DNA of 64,000 bases, taken from positions 1-64,000 of the forward strand of contig NZ_JAAKZY010000016.1 of NCBI RefSeq assembly GCF_011045015.1, read 5' to 3'. Shown in pieces: positions 59,086-64,000 of this stretch; the first letter of the stretch is position 1; each line of letters opens with the position of its first letter. The notes below the pieces were generated by a model. It saw only the letters and a list, made by a program, of their open reading frames with translations. It made no database searches and had not been told where the DNA came from. Source of the stretch: Streptomyces scabichelini. GTDB lineage: Bacteria > Actinomycetota > Actinomycetes > Streptomycetales > Streptomycetaceae. A program made the position numbers and the translations under genes.

Positions 59086-60412
59086 GGCGTCGGTGGCGGC
59101 GCACCAGTGCGGGCAGCCACGGCACGGCACCGAGCACGGACAGGAGCGACAGCAGCGGGATACGCCACCAGGCCGAGAGCTGCGACGGTGGCGGAGGTTG
59201 CTCCTTGGCCACCCAGGGCCGTGCGGTCTTCGACCATGCCAGGAACGCGTCACCGACCGGGACCAGGCCCAAGGCGTACCGCTTGGTCCAAGGGGTGTGG
59301 ACCGGCAGGCCGGCCAGCTCGCTGACGCCTGCCAGCGCGGCGGCGAGAGGGGCGTCGCCGTGGACCTGGGCCGCGCCGATGGTGACCACGCTCGCCGACA
59401 GGCTCACGCCGAGCGGGAGCGGGCCGGAGTCCACGTCGGCCGGGCCGTCCATGCCGTCGGGGTACTCCCGCACGGCCGGCCCGAGGCCGAGAGGCGAGGC
59501 GATGTACCGATCGCGGAAGCGCAGGTATTGCTGACGGGCGAAGACCGGGTCGATGTCGATCAGGAAGCGCTGGATGAGGCTCTGCGAGGTGCCCCTGGCC
59601 ACCTCGATCGGGTCGCCGGTGTCCGGGGCGGCCCGGTGCGGGAGCAGTCCGGTGCGCGGGTCGAGCCGCTCGCGCACCTCGCGCAGCCACCGCTGGACGG
59701 TTTCGGTGAACCGGTCGGGCAGCAGGGTGTCGTGCAGCCGCAGCGATGCGATCGCCACGGTCGAGTCGACCGGCCACGCCTGACCGGGGTACGCCTCCAG
59801 ATACGGCGACCGCGAGGCGTCGAAAGCCGCGCCGAGCGCGGCCGAGTCACGGGTGAACCGCCGTACCTCGGCCGGATCGCGCTGCCCGGCCGGTTGCAGG
59901 CTCAGCACCCCGCCGCGCAGCCAGTTGCTCCAGCCGCGGTGGAAAACGCCGTACGGCGGGTTGAGGCTCGGGCTGAACGGGGCACGGCCGGACGGAGAGT
60001 CCAGCTGCTCCAGCGCCGACCGTGCCTCGCGCAGTGCCGTCGAGCGCTTGCCGACCGGTTCGCGCATCCCGATCTCGACCCAGCTCAGACCGTAGAGCGC
60101 GTGCAGGAAGAAGTAGCCCTCGGGAAACATCCCCTGCGCCTCGTCGCCGGCCCCGTCGTCCAGCGCCTCACGCAGGAACGCCAGCTGCTGCCGGACCCCG
60201 GGCGGCTCGCCGTCCGTGCCCGCGGTGGCGGGCACGACCAGCCGCACCGCGCCCAGCAGGGCACAGATGCTGACCAGCACCGCGACCAGCCGACGCGACC
60301 AGCGCAGCACCCGACGCCCTGCCGACGGCGGCGAGAGACGGCCGCCGCTACGACCCGCCTCGACCTCCGCGCCGGGACCGGTGTCAGCACCGGCCTCGGT
60401 ACCGATCTTCAC
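59039..60412 (-). CDS. Membrane-anchored protein of unknown function
   Basis: This 457-residue protein starts at a GTG with GAGGGAG 7 nt upstream. One N-terminal membrane helix (LVAVLVSICALLGAVRLVVP) precedes a large extracytoplasmic domain of about 330 residues with repeated helix pairs. Landmarks are GYFFLHALYGLSWVEIGMRE, GVFHRGWSNWLRGGVLSLQP, GQAWPVDSTVAIASLRLHDT and GTSQSLIQRFLIDIDPVFAR. This suggests an alpha/alpha toroid like glycoside hydrolases or linalool dehydratase-type enzymes. A second helix (LSLLSVLGAVPWLPALV) ends it. The last residues (APVFRRSTGDGPV) are the antisense of the IS5 remnant, so an insertion replaced the natural end. Function unknown. Confidence 0.75.
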   Translation of the reverse strand: MKIGTEAGADTGPGAEVEAGRSGGRLSPPSAGRRVLRWSRRLVAVLVSICALLGAVRLVVPATAGTDGEPPGVRQQLAFLREALDDGAGDEAQGMFPEGYFFLHALYGLSWVEIGMREPVGKRSTALREARSALEQLDSPSGRAPFSPSLNPPYGVFHRGWSNWLRGGVLSLQPAGQRDPAEVRRFTRDSAALGAAFDASRSPYLEAYPGQAWPVDSTVAIASLRLHDTLLPDRFTETVQRWLREVRERLDPRTGLLPHRAAPDTGDPIEVARGTSQSLIQRFLIDIDPVFARQQYLRFRDRYIASPLGLGPAVREYPDGMDGPADVDSGPLPLGVSLSASVVTIGAAQVHGDAPLAAALAGVSELAGLPVHTPWTKRYALGLVPVGDAFLAWSKTARPWVAKEQPPPPSQLSAWWRIPLLSLLSVLGAVPWLPALVRRHRRRRAPVFRRSTGDGPV

Positions 60413-60599
60413 CCCATGACTCCCTCGTCGTCATCCGGCAGTGCCACTGCCCTGCACGATGCGAGTTCCGGCAACGAGGTTCACTCCATGTCCTGCGACA
60501 GCTGGGGGCGGCGTCTTCGCCATCGTCGTGCACCTGGCCCGCCGCCCGGTCCCGCTTCTCCTGGAGAGAGACGGAGAGCCCCGTGCGAATGAGCGACAT

Positions 60600-60956
60600 T
60601 CAGCGTTGCGAGATCAGAACGCCATGGCCCGCCGTCACGGGGACGACCTGCTCGGCCGACGGCGCCTCGGCCTTCACCGGCGTCCAGAAGTCCGACAGCG
60701 TCATCGTCGCCATGGCCTTCATACCGCCGAAGCAGGACAGCCGGGCCTGGACGGCGCGCCCCTTCCCGTCGACCCACACGTCCGCGTAGACGGGCATGTC
60801 GTCACCCAGCTTCTCGCGCAGGTCGTCCAGTCCCTGTTCGTCGTTCGTCTGTGTCGTCATGCGGAGCGTCGCGGTGGCCTGGTCGATCGTGCCCCGGTAG
60901 TGCACCGCAGGGGCGTCGTTCACCTGCTCCTTGCTCTCGTTCGACACCTGCCGCAT
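60600..60956 (-). pseudogene. Lipoprotein C-terminal remnant
   Basis: The frame reads VNDAPAVHYRGTIDQATATL, then GLDDLREKLGDDMPVYADVW with VDGKGRAVQARLSCFGGMKA and MATMTLSDFWTPVKAEAPS. This is the second half of an LppX/LprG-like Streptomyces lipoprotein. No signal peptide or lipobox is found upstream; the sequence before Met 60956 is unrelated. It is probably a 5'-truncated gene. Confidence 0.6.
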
Positions 60957-61299
60957 CGCCTTCGTCTGGCGGAGCCACGATCCAGCGGGGATCCAGCAGC
61001 GGGAGCGGAACGTCCGGCCGGGGTGGCCACGCGCGGCCAAACGGCCCGCGATACAACTCGACACCGAGAGATCCGTCGCCCGACGGACATCTCAAGGCCC
61101 GGTACGCGGCCCCGACCTCGGCGCTTGGAGCTCTTCCTCCCAACGGCGGGCCGCTCGCCAGGACTTGTCCGGTCGATCAAAGTCTCGGCCGCGCCGGGAT
61201 GTGAGTCGCCCGGCCCCAGCGGTCGGCCTGCTGACCACGGACAGGTCTTACTCCGCGGTGCCGAGGCGTGCGTCGAGCGTGGTCCGCACCGCTCACATG

Positions 61300-61312
61300 T
61301 CAGGAATCCTGA
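61300..61312. promoter_or_regulatory. Operator-like palindrome TCAGGAATCCTGA (copy 1)
   Basis: This perfect 13-bp palindrome lies about 345 bp upstream of the substrate-binding protein gene. The same TCAGG-N3-CCTGA design recurs at 61472-61486. Confidence 0.55.
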
Positions 61313-61471
61313 GAAAGAATTAACGCCTGCTGAGCGGACCTCGTCAAGGCCGCCGCGGCAACTTCTCTGCCCCCCAGAGGCGCCGGGCGGCCGGCACCCG
61401 AAGAGCGCGTCCGATACGTCTCGGCAACACCCTTGTCATCCGGAGTCGGCGCGTGCATCATCGTGGCCATC

Positions 61472-61486
61472 ATCAGGGTTCCTGAT
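61472..61486. promoter_or_regulatory. Operator-like palindrome ATCAGGGTTCCTGAT (copy 2)
   Basis: The 6-bp arms ATCAGG/CCTGAT with a 3-nt spacer lie 171 bp upstream of the ABC operon start and repeat the core of copy 1. Two matching sites suggest one regulator, perhaps GntR-like, binding both. Confidence 0.6.
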
Positions 61487-61657
61487 ATCGGGCATGCTGC
61501 CCGGCCCTACCGGGACGCGAAGGAACCCGCCACCGCTTTCCGCTGCCGGCTCTGGCTCACCCCAGCGGCTTCAGCCGCCCCTTCCCGCTTCCCCAGCAGC
61601 TTCCTCAGCAGCTTCACCACCCCCCGTTCCGCTCCCTCGACGTGCCCGGAGGCATTC

Positions 61658-62989
61658 ATGAGCGCACCCATGAACACACCCGCGAACGGCAATTTGTCCC
61701 GAAGATCCATTCTCCGGGGGACGGCCGGAGCCGCCGGGCTGTTCACCGCAGGCGGTCTGCTGACCGCCTGCGGCGGCATCAAGGAGTCCTCGGCGCAGAC
61801 CGACGCGGTGCTTCGAATCGGCTACGTCTCGCCCAGCACGGGCCCGGCCGCCGGCTTCGGCGAGGCGAACGCATTCCTGATGAAGAAGCTGCGCACCACC
61901 TTCGAAAAGGACGGGCTGCGGATCGGCGGCAAGAAGTACTCCGTCAAGATCATCGACCGCGACAGTCAGTCGAATCCGCAGACCGCCGCGCAGGTCGCGG
62001 CCGACCTGATCAACAGCGAGAAGATCGATCTGATGCTCGTCACCTCCACGCCGGAGACGGTCAACCCCGTCGCCGACGCGTGCGAGGCGGCCAAGATCCC
62101 GTGTCTGTCGACCGCCGTGCCGTGGGAGGCGTGGTACTTCGGCCGCGGCGCCACCCCCGAGAAGCCCTTCACGTACACGTACCACTTCTTCATAGGCGTC
62201 GCGGAACTCCATGCCGCGTACACCTCCCTGTGGACGAAGGGCGGGGTGGAGACCAACCGGCGGGTCGGCGTCATGTGGCCCAACGACCCCGACGGCAAGG
62301 CGATCCGGCAGGGGCTCGGGCCGCAGCTCAAGAAGAGCGGGTTCACCATCGTCGACCCGGGGGCGTACGAGGACGGGACGAACGACTACTCGGCGCAGAT
62401 CGCGGCGTTCAAGAAGGCGGACGCGGAGATCTTCAACACCTTCCCGCTGCCGCCCGACTTCGCCACCTTCTGGAAGCAGGCCAGGCAGCAGGGATACCGG
62501 CCGCGCATCGCGAGCATTGCCAAGACCGGTCTCCTGCCCTCCCAGATCGAGGCGCTCGGCTCGCTCGGACACGGACTCAGCGCCGGCTTCTGGTGGTCGC
62601 CCGAGTTCCCGTTCACCTCCACCCTCACCGACCAGACCGCCCGGCAACTGGCCGACGACTACGAGAAGTCGACGGGCAAGCAGTGGACCCAGGTCATCGG
62701 GTCGAACATGGCTCTCTTCGAGGTCGCGGTCCACGCACTGAAGGCGACCTCCGACCCCAAGGACCGGGGGGAGCTCGCGGCCGCCCTCGGCAAGGCCAAG
62801 CTGACCACCGTCGCCGGTCCGCTGGACTTCACGTCCGGGCCGGTGAAGAACGTGTCCACGGAGCCGCTGGTCATGGGGCAGTGGCGCAAGGCCACGGGCG
62901 GCAGCAAGTTCGCCGTCGAGCCGGTCATCGTCGACAACGGCGCCTTCCGCGACATCCCGCTCGGAGGCGAACTTGAGCCCCTCCGCTGA
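61658..62989 (+). CDS. Branched-chain amino-acid-type ABC substrate-binding lipoprotein
   Basis: This 443-residue type I periplasmic-binding protein belongs to the LivK/AmiC family. The signal sequence NLSRRSILRGTAGAAGLFTA has a twin-arginine-like pair and is followed by the lipobox LLTACGG. The mature part shows RIGYVSPSTGPAAGFGEANA, KIIDRDSQSNPQTAAQVAAD, LVTSTPETVNPVADACEAAK and the C-lobe PLDFTSGPVKNVSTEPLVMG. The ligand could be an amino acid, amide or aromatic acid; members next to catabolic genes often carry aromatic compounds. ATG 61658 has GGAGG 6 nt upstream. The ATPase gene overlaps its end by 17 nt. Confidence 0.9.
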   Translation: MSAPMNTPANGNLSRRSILRGTAGAAGLFTAGGLLTACGGIKESSAQTDAVLRIGYVSPSTGPAAGFGEANAFLMKKLRTTFEKDGLRIGGKKYSVKIIDRDSQSNPQTAAQVAADLINSEKIDLMLVTSTPETVNPVADACEAAKIPCLSTAVPWEAWYFGRGATPEKPFTYTYHFFIGVAELHAAYTSLWTKGGVETNRRVGVMWPNDPDGKAIRQGLGPQLKKSGFTIVDPGAYEDGTNDYSAQIAAFKKADAEIFNTFPLPPDFATFWKQARQQGYRPRIASIAKTGLLPSQIEALGSLGHGLSAGFWWSPEFPFTSTLTDQTARQLADDYEKSTGKQWTQVIGSNMALFEVAVHALKATSDPKDRGELAAALGKAKLTTVAGPLDFTSGPVKNVSTEPLVMGQWRKATGGSKFAVEPVIVDNGAFRDIPLGGELEPLR

Positions 62990-63764
62990 GCCGGTGACCG
63001 ACACCATGGGGACAGGGGAGGCCGCCGCGGCGGCCGCTCCGGCCCCGCCGGTGCTCGTGGCGAACGGCATTCACCGACGCTTCGGCAGCCTGGTCGTCCT
63101 CGAAGGCATCGACCTCACCCTCGCCCCCGGCGAAGCCCTGGGCATCGTCGGCCCGAACGGCGCCGGAAAGACGACCCTGCTCGACATCCTCTCCGGGGCC
63201 CAGGCCCCCTCCGAGGGCAGCGTCACCTTCCAGGGGCAGGACGTGACCCGCTGGAAGGTCGACCGCCGCTGCCGCAGCGGCATCGGGCGCTCCCATCAGG
63301 TGCCGCGCCCCTTCACCGGCATGACGGCCTACGAGAACGTACTGGTCGCGTCGGTGCAGGGCGGTTCGCACCGGCGCCGGGCCGCGCAGCAGCACGCACT
63401 CGGCGTACTCGAGCGCTGCGGCATGCTCGGCCAGGCCAACCGGCCCGCGGCCGCGCTCACCCTGCTGGAGCGCAAGCGGCTTGAGATGGCGCGGGCGCTG
63501 GCGACCGATCCGCAGGTGCTGCTCCTTGACGAGATCGCGGGTGGTCTCACCGACGCCGAGACGGACGAACTGATCGCCACCATCGAGCAGTTGCGCGCCG
63601 ACGGCATCGCCATCGTCTGGATCGAGCACGTCATCCACGCGCTTCTGCGGGTGATCGACCGGCTGGTCTGTCTCGCGCAGGGCCGGGTCCTGGCCGAGGG
63701 CGAACCGGACGCCGTCATGTCCGATCCCCGGGTCGTCGAGGCCTACCTCGGGAGCGCGGCATGA
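62973..63764 (+). CDS. LivG-type ABC transporter ATPase
   Basis: This 263-residue ATPase uses a TTG start supported by GGAGG 5 nt upstream, inside the preceding gene; a GTG at 62994 and an ATG at 63006 are weaker. It has Walker A GIVGPNGAGKTTLLDILSG and Walker B VLLLDEIAGGLTDAE, with the switch His in IWIEHVIHALLRV. The signature region reads ALTLLERKRLEMARALATDP: LLERK replaces the usual LSxGxx, which LivG proteins sometimes vary. It is coupled to LivF by ATGA. Permease genes (LivH/M) are expected to the right of the window. Confidence 0.9.
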   Translation: MSPSAEPVTDTMGTGEAAAAAAPAPPVLVANGIHRRFGSLVVLEGIDLTLAPGEALGIVGPNGAGKTTLLDILSGAQAPSEGSVTFQGQDVTRWKVDRRCRSGIGRSHQVPRPFTGMTAYENVLVASVQGGSHRRRAAQQHALGVLERCGMLGQANRPAAALTLLERKRLEMARALATDPQVLLLDEIAGGLTDAETDELIATIEQLRADGIAIVWIEHVIHALLRVIDRLVCLAQGRVLAEGEPDAVMSDPRVVEAYLGSAA

Positions 63765-64000
63765 GTCTGCTGTCGGTCGAGAATCTCGAAGTACGGCACG
63801 GTCTGCTGCGCGCCGTCCGCGACGTCTCCTTCGCCGTGGACGAGGGCGAGGTCGTGGCGGTGGTCGGGGCCAACGGTGCCGGAAAGTCCACCCTGATGCG
63901 GGCCGTCGCCGGAGCACACCAGCCGGCCGAGGGCCGTATCGGCCTGGACGGTGTGGATGTGACGGACCGGCGGGCCCACGACCGTGTCGCGGCCGGGATC
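63761..64000 (+). CDS. LivF-type ABC transporter ATPase, cut by window end
   Basis: The first 80 residues of a second ATPase read LLSVENLEVRHGLLRAVRDV with VVAVVGANGAGKSTLMRAVA (Walker A) and GLDGVDVTDRRAHDRVAAGI. This matches LivF, the partner of LivG in branched-chain amino-acid-type importers. ATG 63761 overlaps the LivG stop. The gene runs off the right edge, so the signature and Walker B motifs are not visible. Confidence 0.88.
   Translation, partial: MSLLSVENLEVRHGLLRAVRDVSFAVDEGEVVAVVGANGAGKSTLMRAVAGAHQPAEGRIGLDGVDVTDRRAHDRVAAGI

Larger units (their letters stand above)
60957..61657. other. Intergenic region upstream of the ABC operon
   Basis: About 700 bp contain no gene that I can support. 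Besides the two operator-like palindromes listed separately, CGGGCA-TGC-TGCCCG (61489-61503) forms a further short hairpin. The stretch probably holds the promoter of the ABC operon. Confidence 0.5.

Overview
The window is high-GC actinobacterial DNA, almost certainly a Streptomyces chromosome and probably an arm-like or accessory part of it. Evidence: GC-rich third codon positions, GTG/TTG starts, 4-nt ATGA/GTGA cistron overlaps, one complete mce operon with its ATPase, Streptomyces-type dispersed repeats (79-111 and 11083-11160) and many short remnants of actinobacterial genes. No tRNA, rRNA or CRISPR array was seen.

Layout. (1) 0.2-12.6 kb: a sigma factor with a membrane-anchored Pro-rich tail, then a complete Mce lipid/sterol-importer operon (mceG-like ATPase, two YrbE permeases, MceA-F, two Mce-associated proteins) closed by a strong terminator. 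(2) 12.7-14.6 kb: hydroxypyruvate isomerase and tartronate semialdehyde reductase behind a 17-bp palindrome. (3) 15.0-18.7 kb: a VanY-type carboxypeptidase and an exo/endonuclease-phosphatase family membrane protein, divergent from a VanR/VanS-like two-component pair. (4) 18.8-25.3 kb: kinase and aldo-keto reductase remnants, an aminoglycoside phosphotransferase-like kinase, a lipoprotein, an unrecognised pair of tandem paralogs, and a TetR/SDR divergon with two operator palindromes. (5) 25.4-34.9 kb: a GT-C glycosyltransferase and a serine hydrolase, then a gene graveyard (IS21, MerR, SDR, ABC-2 permease and lipoprotein remnants), and an ion-transport cluster with an internally deleted Na+/H+ antiporter, a CBS protein and a NhaD/ArsB-type transporter. 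(6) 34.9-37.1 kb: a three-gene operon of unknown function in which two neighbouring proteins share a near-identical NTGxMxNVQNQPGA motif; I regard this as the best candidate for an undescribed system. (7) 37.3-47.3 kb: a beta-helix membrane protein, an IS5-type insertion sequence, several intact small genes (NTF2-like, PadR, SGNH hydrolase, phosphotransferase, TfoX) and many broken ones. (8) 47.3-58.2 kb: an MFS transporter and a LysR regulator divergent from a nine-gene catabolic operon (FAD monooxygenase, extradiol dioxygenase, two FAH-fold hydrolases, cyclase, ACMSD-like amidohydrolase, SDR, CoA transferase A/B), which reads as a complete aromatic meta-cleavage route to a beta-keto acid. 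(9) 58.2-64.0 kb: remnants, a membrane protein, and the start of a branched-chain amino-acid-type ABC importer (substrate-binding lipoprotein and two ATPases, the second cut by the window end) preceded by two copies of a TCAGGnnnCCTGA palindrome.

The mce operon, the catabolic operon and the Liv-type ABC operon are tightly coupled by 4-nt overlaps and are probably each transcribed as units. The stretches at about 27-32 kb and 41-47 kb are scrap-rich and show how accessory DNA has been gained and lost here.
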